Of a stretch of DNA of 8,196 nucleotides, positions 1-6,144 are shown in pieces (within the stretch, counting starts at the first letter, position 1; the number at the start of each line of letters is the position of its first letter). The notes below the pieces were generated by a model. It was given only the letters and a program-made list of their open reading frames with translations, did not search any database and was not told the origin of the DNA. The stretch spans positions 1 through 8,196 of the forward strand of contig VGRA01000091.1 of NCBI GenBank assembly GCA_016875515.1, given 5' to 3'. The position numbers and the translations under genes are program-made. This DNA comes from Deltaproteobacteria bacterium. Its GTDB lineage: Bacteria > Myxococcota > Myxococcia > Myxococcales > Myxococcaceae.

Positions 1-86
1 CGGAGGCGAAGCCCGCGGAGGCCCCCGCCGCGGAGGCCAAGCCGGCCGCACCGGCGGATGCGGCGGCCGCCGCCGGGATCAAGTAA
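1..86 (+). CDS. C-terminal tail of an Ala/Pro-rich protein (partial, 5' end outside window)
   Basis: An open frame enters from the left edge (first full codon at 3) and stops at TAA 84-86. The visible 27 residues are almost only Ala, Pro, Glu and Lys (EAKPAEAPAAEAKPAAPA, then a run of Ala and a final Gly-Ile-Lys). This is a low-complexity, probably disordered tail, so no function can be read from it. It lies 24 bp upstream of the DsbA-like gene on the same strand, so the two are probably co-transcribed. The gap contains a perfect 12-bp GC-rich palindrome (90-101, CTCGCGCGCGAG) of unknown meaning. Confidence 0.6.
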   Translation, partial: EAKPAEAPAAEAKPAAPADAAAAAGIK

Positions 87-110
87 CCCCTCGCGCGCGA
101 GCCCCACGCC

Positions 111-977
111 ATGTCCGACACCGAAACCCCTGAGAAGAAGTCCTCCGGCGGCGCCGCTGCCGCCTTCGGCATCTCGCTGGTCGTCTCCGCGGGCGTCACC
201 GCGGGCGCCCTGTTCGGGATGGTGCAGCCGCAGGTGGACGCGCTGTCCCAGTCTGCCCGTGCGGCCAACGCGCAGCTGGAGCCGCTGGCCCTGAAGGCCG
301 TCGCCCAGTCCAAGGCCATCGAAGAGCTCAAGGCTGAGGTGGCCAGGCGGGCCGAGGCGATCACCGCGCTTGAGGCCGCCGTGAAGGCGGCCGCCGAGAA
401 GCGCGCCGCGGAGGCCGCCGCCGCGGCCAAGGCGGAGGCCGAGGCGAAGGCCAATGATCCCTACGCCCGGTTCCCGGCCCGCGGCGAGTGGAATGCCCCC
501 CTGACGGTGGTGATGTTCGCGGACTTCGCGGACCCGCTGACCGCGCGGATGCAGCCCATCCTCAAGGGACTCGAGGAGAAGTACGGCAAGCAGATCCGGG
601 TCGTGTTCATGAACCTCGCCGTCCGGCCCCAGGGGAAGCTGGCCGCGCAGGCAGGGCTGGCGGCGCACGAGCAGGGCAGGTTCTGGGCGCTGTACGAGGT
701 GCTGCTGGCCAACCAGGCCAAGCTGGACCGCAAGTCCCTCGAGGCCCACGCCCAGGCGGCCGGCCTGGACCTGGTGAAGTTCGCGTCCGCACTGGACGGC
801 AAGGCCTACGAGAAGCAGGTGGCCGCGGAGCTGGCGGAAGCGGTCAAGCAGGGTGCCACGGTCACCCCGACCTTCCTGGTGGGGACGGCGAAGATCGCGG
901 GGGCGCAGCCGCTCGAGGCCTTTACCGCGGTCATCGACGAGGAGCTCGCGAAGACCGCCGCGAAGCCCCAGCCGTAG
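111..977 (+). CDS. Membrane-anchored DsbA/thioredoxin-fold protein lacking catalytic cysteines
   Basis: A 288-residue protein. Residues 1-14 are a polar, probably cytoplasmic start. Residues 15-37 form one hydrophobic helix (signal anchor). Residues 56-115 are Ala/Glu/Lys-rich with heptad character, a likely coiled coil or stalk. Residues 128-285 look like a DsbA-type thioredoxin fold: a LTVVMFADF strand, a helical insert, then VTPTFLVG carrying the cis-proline (P253) typical of the fold. In active relatives the strand is followed by Cys-X-X-Cys. Here the matching residues are Asp141-Pro-Leu-Thr144, and the whole protein has no cysteine. It therefore cannot act as a dithiol oxidoreductase and is more likely a binding or scaffold version of the fold in the periplasm. 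The ATG at 111 has no clear Shine-Dalgarno site, but it is the first ATG after the upstream stop and gives a sensible anchor. Its last 47 bp overlap the 3' end of the opposite-strand gene. Confidence 0.85.
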   Translation: MSDTETPEKKSSGGAAAAFGISLVVSAGVTAGALFGMVQPQVDALSQSARAANAQLEPLALKAVAQSKAIEELKAEVARRAEAITALEAAVKAAAEKRAAEAAAAAKAEAEAKANDPYARFPARGEWNAPLTVVMFADFADPLTARMQPILKGLEEKYGKQIRVVFMNLAVRPQGKLAAQAGLAAHEQGRFWALYEVLLANQAKLDRKSLEAHAQAAGLDLVKFASALDGKAYEKQVAAELAEAVKQGATVTPTFLVGTAKIAGAQPLEAFTAVIDEELAKTAAKPQP

Positions 978-1701
978 CGTCCAGGAAGGTCCCCAGCAGG
1001 ACCCAGCGCCGCGCCTCGACCGGCACGTCCGGGCGGGGCTCCAGCGGCGTGGTGTAGTGCCAGAACGGCAGCCGGTACGCGTTGAGTCCCCCGAGCGTGG
1101 CCACCTCCGCCACCTCGGACAGGTGGCCGCGCCGCTCGTACACCAGCAGCTGCCGCCCCACCGCGGCGTTGCACAGCGTGAGGTGAAGGTCCACGTACCC
1201 GTCCCGCGCCTCGGCGTCCTCCGGGTGGTGATCATTGTGCGGCCCCACGTAGTCCCCCGGGCCGTAGCAGAGCAGCTGCACGCCCCAGCGCCGCTGCAGG
1301 GGCCGCCCGGCCAGCCGCTCGGCCAGCTGGTGGAAGGTGGCAGAGCGCAGCATCCGCAGGAGCCCCAGCCGCTGCGCCACCTGCCACGCCCGGGCGCGCC
1401 GGCTGTCCAGCAGCGCCGTGCGGACGCGCGAGGCCTTGGGGAGCAGCTCGCCGTAGTTCTCCACCATGCCCCAGGTGGCCTCGGGCGGGATGGGGGTCTC
1501 CATGGGGCGGAGGAGGGGCGGGAAGTGGTGCTCCAGCAAGGCGAGGCAACCGCGGGCCTTCTGCGGCGCGAGCAGGGCGGGGAGCTGGACGAAGCGGCGC
1601 CCCTCCCGTCCCAGCGCCCCCGCGGCCGGGTGCGCCCCGCGGAGCAGCGCACGGCCCTCGGGGCCGAGCAGGGTGGCGAGTTCCGTGGGGAAGGCGCGCA
1701 T
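931..1701 (-). CDS. Probable 2OG-Fe(II)-type oxygenase
   Basis: A 256-residue soluble protein. The C-terminal half carries the facial-triad pattern of the 2-oxoglutarate/Fe(II) dioxygenase superfamily. LLCYGPGDYVGPHND supplies H155-X-D157. A DLHLTL strand and a QLLVYERRG strand follow. FWHYTTPL gives the distal His (H215), and ARRWVLLGTF gives an Arg (R231 or R232) where the family binds the 2-oxoglutarate carboxylate. Residues 1-135 match nothing I recognise. The order and spacing fit prolyl-hydroxylase-like enzymes, but the substrate cannot be inferred. The start was chosen at ATG 1701 (MRAFPTEL); an in-frame ATG at 1758 would add 19 residues and leave only 6 bp to the divergent gene. Neither has a good ribosome binding site. 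The frame continues open further upstream, but that part lies antisense to the next gene. The last 15 codons and the stop overlap the DsbA-like gene in convergent orientation. Confidence 0.75.
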   Translation of the reverse strand: MRAFPTELATLLGPEGRALLRGAHPAAGALGREGRRFVQLPALLAPQKARGCLALLEHHFPPLLRPMETPIPPEATWGMVENYGELLPKASRVRTALLDSRRARAWQVAQRLGLLRMLRSATFHQLAERLAGRPLQRRWGVQLLCYGPGDYVGPHNDHHPEDAEARDGYVDLHLTLCNAAVGRQLLVYERRGHLSEVAEVATLGGLNAYRLPFWHYTTPLEPRPDVPVEARRWVLLGTFLDATAGASRRSSRAPRR

Positions 1702-1733
1702 GGCGCCGTAAACCGTACAACGGAGGGGTGCAT

Positions 1734-1749
1734 CCGGCAGCAGAGCCGG
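1734..1749. repeat. Small dyad in the divergent intergenic gap
   Basis: CCGGC (1734-1738) and GCCGG (1745-1749) are inverted copies around a 6-base loop. They lie in the 63-bp gap between the oxygenase gene (-) and the DUF962 gene (+). The dyad could be an operator or a weak leader hairpin, but 5-bp arms of G and C arise often by chance at this base composition. I found no convincing -35/-10 pair in this gap for either gene. Confidence 0.25.
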
Positions 1750-1764
1750 GTTATTCATACGGCC

Positions 1765-2070
1765 ATGCTCGGAAACCGCACCTCGGCGGAGTGGATTGCC
1801 GAATACAGCCTCAGCCACCAGCACCCGGTGAACCGGTGGTGTCACACGGTGGGCATCCCCCTGATCGCCCTTTCCGTGTTGCTCGCGCCAGCGGGGTTCT
1901 TCTTCCCGCTCGCCTGGCAGGCGGCGCTCGGGCTGTTCGTGCTCGGGTGGATCTTCCAGTTCGTTGGCCACGCGTACGAGCGCAAGCCGCCCGAGTTCCT
2001 GAAGGACTGGCGCTTCCTCTTCGTGGGGCTGCGCTGGTGGTTCGCCAAGCTGGCGGGCAAGGCGCCGTGA
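1765..2070 (+). CDS. DUF962 / Mpo1-like membrane protein
   Basis: A 101-residue protein of the DUF962 (Mpo1-like) family. The signature is near the N-terminus: Y14, H18, N23 and H27 in YSLSHQHPVNRWCHTVGIP, followed by a second conserved block GHAYERKPP (68-76) and a DWRFLFVGLRWWF end. Between them, residues 29-67 form two hydrophobic stretches (about 31-47 and 49-67), so it is an integral membrane protein. Yeast Mpo1 of this family is an Fe(II)-dependent dioxygenase in fatty-acid alpha-oxidation during phytosphingosine breakdown. The conserved His residues here are compatible with metal binding, but the bacterial role is inference. The ATG at 1765 places the motif at the usual distance from the N-terminus. 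Its stop overlaps the cysE start (GTGA, 4 bp), pointing to translational coupling with cysteine synthesis genes. Confidence 0.85.
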   Translation: MLGNRTSAEWIAEYSLSHQHPVNRWCHTVGIPLIALSVLLAPAGFFFPLAWQAALGLFVLGWIFQFVGHAYERKPPEFLKDWRFLFVGLRWWFAKLAGKAP

Positions 2071-2918
2071 GCCCGGCCCGCCCCGGAATCCCGCGGCCGC
2101 TGGTGGAGGCGCTGGTGGCGGCGCGCCGCGCCCACGCCTTTCCCTCGGAGATCCGCCCGCTCGCCCAGCGCTTCGGCCTGCAGGTGTTGGGGGGGCTCTT
2201 CCCCCACTTCAGCGAGCGCAACGGGTGCAACCCGGAGGACGTGGAGGAGGAGCTGCTCCAGCTGAAGGAGCTGCTCGCCCGGCTGCTGCGCGCGCTGCGG
2301 CACGAGGCGGCGCTCCCTCCCGACGTGGCAGACCGCTTCATGGCGGAACTGGTGGAGCTGCACGCGGTGTTGGGCGAGGACGCGGACGCCATCTGCCAGG
2401 GGGATCCTGCCGCCCGCAGCGTGGACGAGGTCATCTTCACCTATCCGGGCTTCTTCGCCATTGCCGTCTACCGGGTGGCGCACGCGCTGCACCGGTTGGG
2501 CGTGCCGGTGCTGCCCCGGCTGCTCACCGAGTTCGCCCACGAGAAGACCGGCGTGGACATCCACCCCGGGGCCACCATTGGCCGGCGGTTCGTCATTGAC
2601 CACGGAACCGGCGTCGTCATCGGCGAGACCACCGTCATTGGCAGCCGCGTGCGCATCTACCAGGGCGTGACGCTGGGGGCGGTGGTGGTGACCAAGCAGC
2701 TGGCGGACTACAAGCGGCACCCTACCATCGAGGACGACGTGGTCATCTATGCCGGTGCCACCATCCTCGGCGGGGAAACCGTGGTGGGCCACGACAGCGT
2801 GGTGGCGGGCAACGCTTGGCTCACCCAGTCCGTGCCCCCCGCCTCCCTGGTGAGCCGCCGCAGCGAGGTCCGCGCCCGCACCGGCGCGCCGGCCGAAGAG
2901 GCCGACTGGGTCATCTAG
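2067..2918 (+). CDS. cysE: Serine O-acetyltransferase (EpsC-type CysE)
   Basis: This enzyme makes O-acetylserine from L-serine and acetyl-CoA, the first step of cysteine synthesis in the cytoplasm. The protein has 283 residues. A helical N-terminal domain covers about 10-155 and includes DPAARSVDEVIFTYPGF. A left-handed beta-helix of hexapeptide repeats follows at about 160-262: TGVDIHPGATIG, then IDHGTGVVIGET with catalytic His179, then YQGVTLGA, KRHPTIEDD with His218, YAGATILGG and AGNAWLTQSVP. The longer helical domain and KRHPTIED loop fit the EpsC-type branch rather than the E. coli form. The C-terminus is Asp-Trp-Val-Ile, like tails that dock into CysK. The start is GTG 2067, overlapping the upstream TGA as GTGA; this was preferred because it gives coupling and the expected length. 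No strong ribosome binding site precedes it. cysK follows 33 bp downstream. Confidence 0.93.
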   Translation: MSPARPGIPRPLVEALVAARRAHAFPSEIRPLAQRFGLQVLGGLFPHFSERNGCNPEDVEEELLQLKELLARLLRALRHEAALPPDVADRFMAELVELHAVLGEDADAICQGDPAARSVDEVIFTYPGFFAIAVYRVAHALHRLGVPVLPRLLTEFAHEKTGVDIHPGATIGRRFVIDHGTGVVIGETTVIGSRVRIYQGVTLGAVVVTKQLADYKRHPTIEDDVVIYAGATILGGETVVGHDSVVAGNAWLTQSVPPASLVSRRSEVRARTGAPAEEADWVI

Positions 2919-2937
2919 TCCTGCAACAACATCCAAC

Positions 2938-2943
2938 GGAGAG
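2938..2943 (+). promoter_or_regulatory. Ribosome binding site of cysK
   Basis: GGAGAG lies 8 bases before the cysK ATG. It is the best Shine-Dalgarno match in the window and fixes the cysK start. Most other genes here lack such a site. Confidence 0.75.
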
Positions 2944-2951
2944 CCACGCAC

Positions 2952-3866
2952 ATGAAAGCAGACAGCATCCTTTCCACCATTGGCAACACCCCGCACGTTC
3001 GCCTGCGCCGGCTGTTCGGCGAGCGGGAGGTGTGGATGAAGCTGGAGCGCGCCAACCCGGGCGGGTCCATCAAGGACCGCATTGCGCTCGCCATGATTGA
3101 AGACGCCGAGCGGCGCGGGGCGCTGCAGCCGGGGGGCACCATCATCGAGCCCACGTCCGGGAACACCGGGGTGGGGCTGGCCATGGTGGCGGCGGTGAAG
3201 GGCTACACGCTGGTGCTGGTGATGCCGGAGAGCATGTCCGTGGAGCGGCGGCGGATCATGGCGGCGTACGGCGCCACGTTCGAGCTCACGCCGCGCGCGG
3301 CGGGGATGAAGGGGGCCATTGCACGGGCGCAGGAGCTGCTCCAGGAGACGCCCGGGGCGTGGATGCCCCAGCAGTTCGAGAACCCGGCCAATGTGGAGGT
3401 GCACGCGCGCACCACCGCGGAAGAGATTGCCCGGGACTTCCCGGAGGGGCTGGACGTCCTCATCACCGGCGTGGGCACGGGCGGCCACATCACCGCGTGC
3501 GGCGAGGTGCTCAAGCGGCGCTGGCCCGCGCTGCGCATTTTCGCGGTGGAGCCCACGAAGTCGCCGGTGCTGTCCGGCGGGCAGCCGGGGCCGCACCCCA
3601 TCCAGGGAATTGGCGCGGGCTTCGTGCCGGCCAACCTCCACCGGGACGTTTTGGACGGCGTCATCCAGGTGGAGCCGGAGCACGCCTTCGAGATGGCGCG
3701 GGCCTGTGCGCGGCAGGAGGGCATCTTCGTGGGGGTGAGCTCCGGCGCGTCGCTGTCCGCGGTGCGCCAGAAGCTGCCGGAGCTGGAGCCGGGGGCCCGC
3801 GTCCTCACCTTCTGCTACGACACCGGCGAGCGCTACCTCTCCGTGGAGAACCTCTTCCCGGCTTGA
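2952..3866 (+). CDS. cysK: Cysteine synthase (O-acetylserine sulfhydrylase A)
   Basis: A 304-residue PLP enzyme that converts O-acetylserine and sulfide to cysteine in the cytoplasm. All key elements are present: NPGGSIKDR with the PLP-binding Lys41; PTSGNTG (67-73), the substrate/sulfate loop; QFENPAN (141-147); GVGTGGH (173-179), the PLP-phosphate loop; [25 protein letters not shown], characteristic of CysK; and GVSSGA (261-266), whose Ser binds the pyridine nitrogen. There is no regulatory domain, as expected for CysK rather than full-length cystathionine beta-synthase. One small difference is TTAEEI at 154-159, where E. coli CysK has TTGPEI; this is closer to the CBS-like TTADEI. The start is supported by GGAGAG 8 bp upstream. 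It directly follows cysE, so product and enzyme of the two steps are co-encoded. Its stop is 7 bp from the convergent kinase gene. Confidence 0.96.
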   Translation: MKADSILSTIGNTPHVRLRRLFGEREVWMKLERANPGGSIKDRIALAMIEDAERRGALQPGGTIIEPTSGNTGVGLAMVAAVKGYTLVLVMPESMSVERRRIMAAYGATFELTPRAAGMKGAIARAQELLQETPGAWMPQQFENPANVEVHARTTAEEIARDFPEGLDVLITGVGTGGHITACGEVLKRRWPALRIFAVEPTKSPVLSGGQPGPHPIQGIGAGFVPANLHRDVLDGVIQVEPEHAFEMARACARQEGIFVGVSSGASLSAVRQKLPELEPGARVLTFCYDTGERYLSVENLFPA

Positions 3867-3873
3867 GCGGCGC

Positions 3874-5229
3874 TCACCTCTGCAGCAGCCAGTACACCAG
3901 CACCACGAAGATCACCGGCCCGGCGCCGAGCGCGATGAGGCGTGCGTCCCGCTTCCATCCCTCGTCCGGCTCCGCCTTGGGCGCTACGGAGCTTGAGAAC
4001 GTGGGGCCGGTGGGCGGGGACTCTGGCGGGGCCAGGGGCGTGGCGCGGGGCGGGCGCGGCGGGGGAGGGCCTGGGGCGAGGGGCGGGTCCTCCAGCGAGG
4101 CCAGGGTGATGCGGGTGGGCTCGTCCACGAGGCCCACCGGGGCGGCCCGGGTGCGCGCGCCGTCAAACGCGTCCGTGGAGGGGCCCAGCAGCCCCTCGCG
4201 CCGCGGCCACTGCTGGAGTGGATTCGTGGACTCGCCGCCGCCGCGCCGGGAATGGCGGGGATCGGTGTCCAGCTCATCGTCCATGGGGGTGGCGACGATG
4301 CGGGTGGCCTGCGGATTGCCGCGGCCGCCGCCGCTCGCGGCCAGCCGGATGGACTCCAGCTCCAGGCGCACCACGTCTGCCGCGGACGGGCGGCTCTGCG
4401 GGTCCTTCGCCATGAGCGAGAGGATGAGCTGGTCCACCGCCGGCGGCAGGCCCGGCAGCACGCTGGACGGGGTGGGGACGGGATCCTCCACGTGGCAGCG
4501 CACGAGATCGTACGGCGTGGGGGCCTCGAACGGGGTCTGCCCGGTGAGGGTGATGAACAGGCACACGCCCAGCGCGTAGAGGTCCGTCCCCGGCCCCACC
4601 GGCTGTGCGCGCGCCTGCTCCGGTGCCACGAAGCCGGGCGTCCCCATGAAGCGGGTCACCATGGTCTGCGCCACGAAGCCGTAGGGGACGGCAGACTGCT
4701 TGGCGATGCCGAAGTCCAGCACCTTCACGTACATCTGGTCGTGCTCCTCCACGAGGAAGATGTTGGAGGGCTTGAGATCCCGGTGCACCACGCCCGCCTT
4801 GTGGGCGGCGGCCAGGGCGGCGCAGACCTGCTCGTAGAGGCCGAGCGCCTCCACCAGCGGCAGCCGCCCGCCGCGGCGCGCCAGCTCCTGCTCGAGGCTG
4901 CGCCCCTTGAGGAACTCCATCATCAGGCAGTGCCGCCCGTCCGGGGCCGGCAGCGTGAAGTAGTTGAAGATGCCGACGATGCCCCGGTGCCGGATGGCGT
5001 TGACCAGCCTGGCCTCGTCCTGCAGCCGCTGCACCTGCTCTGGATCTCCCGCCGCCTCCGGGCGCAGGACCTTCAGCGCCACGGAGGCGCCGATGAGGGG
5101 GTGCTCGCCGCGGTATACGACGCCCATGCCCCCGGTGCCCACGCGCTCTCGGACGATGAAGTCCCCGATCCGCGTGCCAACGAGGGTGTCCACGTCCGAA
5201 TTCCTGCGCAGGCTGGGCCGGTCGGACAT
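3874..5229 (-). CDS. Hanks-type Ser/Thr protein kinase with C-terminal membrane anchor
   Basis: A 451-residue kinase. The catalytic domain spans about 22-292: glycine loop GTGGMG (31-36), ATP-anchoring Lys53 in VALKVL, helix-C Glu72, HRDLKPSN (149-156) with catalytic Asp151, DFG (172-174), and an activation loop with Thr192 and Thr197 ending in MGTPGFVAPEQ (195-205). No catalytic residue is missing and it is an RD-type kinase, so activity is expected. Residues 295-428 are a Gly/Pro/Ser/Thr-rich linker, presumably disordered. It contains two Thr-Arg-Ile motifs (T309 and T372) that could be autophosphorylation or FHA-docking sites (speculative). Residues 431-449 form the single membrane helix, with only two residues after it, so the whole enzyme faces the cytoplasm and has no external sensor. 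The ATG at 5229 has no Shine-Dalgarno site; a promoter ends just upstream. It is divergent from the esterase gene and convergent with cysK. Target unknown. Confidence 0.95.
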   Translation of the reverse strand: MSDRPSLRRNSDVDTLVGTRIGDFIVRERVGTGGMGVVYRGEHPLIGASVALKVLRPEAAGDPEQVQRLQDEARLVNAIRHRGIVGIFNYFTLPAPDGRHCLMMEFLKGRSLEQELARRGGRLPLVEALGLYEQVCAALAAAHKAGVVHRDLKPSNIFLVEEHDQMYVKVLDFGIAKQSAVPYGFVAQTMVTRFMGTPGFVAPEQARAQPVGPGTDLYALGVCLFITLTGQTPFEAPTPYDLVRCHVEDPVPTPSSVLPGLPPAVDQLILSLMAKDPQSRPSAADVVRLELESIRLAASGGGRGNPQATRIVATPMDDELDTDPRHSRRGGGESTNPLQQWPRREGLLGPSTDAFDGARTRAAPVGLVDEPTRITLASLEDPPLAPGPPPPRPPRATPLAPPESPPTGPTFSSSVAPKAEPDEGWKRDARLIALGAGPVIFVVLVYWLLQR

Positions 5230-5238
5230 CGGGCCGAC

Positions 5239-5267
5239 ATTCGACCGGACCCCGCCCCGCGGGTCAA
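5239..5267 (-). promoter_or_regulatory. Candidate sigma-70-type promoter of the kinase gene
   Basis: Read on the minus strand, TTGACC (5267-5262) and TCGAAT (5244-5239) are separated by exactly 17 bases. The -35 box matches TTGACA in 5 of 6 positions and the -10 box matches TATAAT in 4 of 6. Transcription would be expected to start near 5232, only about 3 bases before the ATG at 5229, so the mRNA may be leaderless. This agrees with the lack of a Shine-Dalgarno site. Confidence 0.5.
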
Positions 5268-5314
5268 GCTTCCATGCGACAGCCGTCCGTGGCTCCTGGG
5301 TGTGGACTCACCAA

Positions 5315-5343
5315 TTGAGCCCCGGGGCGCCCACGGGTACCGT
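5315..5343 (+). promoter_or_regulatory. Candidate sigma-70-type promoter of the esterase gene
   Basis: TTGAGC (5315-5320) and TACCGT (5338-5343) are 17 bases apart, upstream of the ATG at 5363. The -10 keeps only the TAnnnT frame, so the call is modest. A 6-bp inverted repeat, GTGGAC (5302-5307) and GTCCAC (5342-5347), brackets the promoter and could be an operator pair, though this may be chance. A weak GAGAG Shine-Dalgarno site (5352-5356) precedes the start codon. Confidence 0.35.
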
Positions 5344-5362
5344 CCACCTCTGAGAGCCAACC

Positions 5363-6127
5363 ATGGGGCACGTCCACATCCTGCGGGACTTCACCTCCCG
5401 CGCCGAGTCCGGCACCCGCACGGTCCGCATCTACACGCCGGACGGGTACGACGCGCGCGGAGATCACCGCTACCCGGTGCTCTACATGCACGACGGGCAG
5501 AACGTCTTCTCGCACCGCGAGTCGGCCATGATCGACACCTGGTGCGCCAACGTGACGCTCGAGAAGCTGGTGTCCACCGGCGCGGTGGAACCCTGGCTGG
5601 TGGTGGCGGTGGACAGCGGCCCGGGGCGCATATCGGACTGCTCGCCGTGGGCGCACCGGGGGCGCCCGGGCCACGCGGAGCGGTACGCGCGCTTCCTGGT
5701 GGACGAGCTCAAGCCCTGGGTGGACGCCACGTACGCCACCCGCACCGAGTCCCGGTGGACGGGGGTGATGGGCAGCTCGCTGGGTGGGCTCATGTCCCTC
5801 TACCTGGGGCTGAGCCGCCCGGGCACCTTCGGCCGCGTGGGGGCGCTGTCCCCCACCGTCATGTGGGCAGACGACGCGCTCTACCGCGCGTGGACGGCGC
5901 ACACGCGCCACTGGACGCGCATCTACCTGGACGCCGGGCTGGGCGAGCACATCCACGTGGAGCAGCCGCTCGCGTACGGCGAAGGGGCGCGCGCGTTCCA
6001 CGCCCACCTCAAGTCACTGGGCTACCACCCGCACGAGCTGTTCCTGGTGCTGGAGCCCGGCGGCCAGCACCACGAGCGGGACTGGCAGCGGCGCCTGCCG
6101 CTGGCCTTCCGCTGGCTGCTCGGCTGA
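5363..6127 (+). CDS. Esterase-D-like alpha/beta hydrolase
   Basis: A 254-residue alpha/beta hydrolase of the putative esterase group (PF00756 type; relatives include enterochelin esterases and esterase D). YPVLYMHDGQNVF (38-49) is the strand and oxyanion-hole region typical of the group. MGSSLGG (136-142) is the nucleophile elbow with Ser139. YLDAGLGEH (188-196) supplies the likely acid, Asp190. GGQHHERDW (233-241) holds the catalytic His (236 or 237). There is no signal peptide or membrane helix, so it is probably cytoplasmic. The substrate is unknown; no siderophore genes are nearby to support an enterochelin esterase role. The ATG at 5363 is preceded by a weak GAGAG site and by a candidate promoter. 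It is divergent from the kinase and convergent (17 bp gap) with the ATP-grasp gene. Confidence 0.9.
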   Translation: MGHVHILRDFTSRAESGTRTVRIYTPDGYDARGDHRYPVLYMHDGQNVFSHRESAMIDTWCANVTLEKLVSTGAVEPWLVVAVDSGPGRISDCSPWAHRGRPGHAERYARFLVDELKPWVDATYATRTESRWTGVMGSSLGGLMSLYLGLSRPGTFGRVGALSPTVMWADDALYRAWTAHTRHWTRIYLDAGLGEHIHVEQPLAYGEGARAFHAHLKSLGYHPHELFLVLEPGGQHHERDWQRRLPLAFRWLLG

Positions 6128-6144
6128 AGGCGCCTGCCGCGGCC

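Noticed and set aside
853..1764. N-terminal extension of the DUF962 gene back to 853
   Set aside because: The extension is antisense to the oxygenase gene. The DUF962 motif starts about 14 residues after ATG 1765, the normal place for the family.
1702..1971. N-terminal extension of the oxygenase gene up to 1971
   Set aside because: It would lie antisense over the DUF962 gene, and its residues are low-complexity Arg/Glu/Pro. ATG 1701, or possibly 1758, is more credible.
1728..2066. N-terminal extension of cysE back to 1728
   Set aside because: It overlaps the DUF962 gene in another frame and has Arg/Gly/Pro shadow composition. GTG 2067 gives a family-typical length and a coupled start.
1842..3683. 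A 613-codon open frame on the minus strand
   Set aside because: It is antisense to cysE and cysK, which have intact catalytic motifs. The translation is a His/Arg/Leu-rich shadow.
6086..6103. Hairpin CAGCGGC-GCCT-GCCGCTG as a terminator of the esterase gene
   Set aside because: It lies inside the coding sequence before the stop and has no T run. Such GC-only stems are common by chance here.
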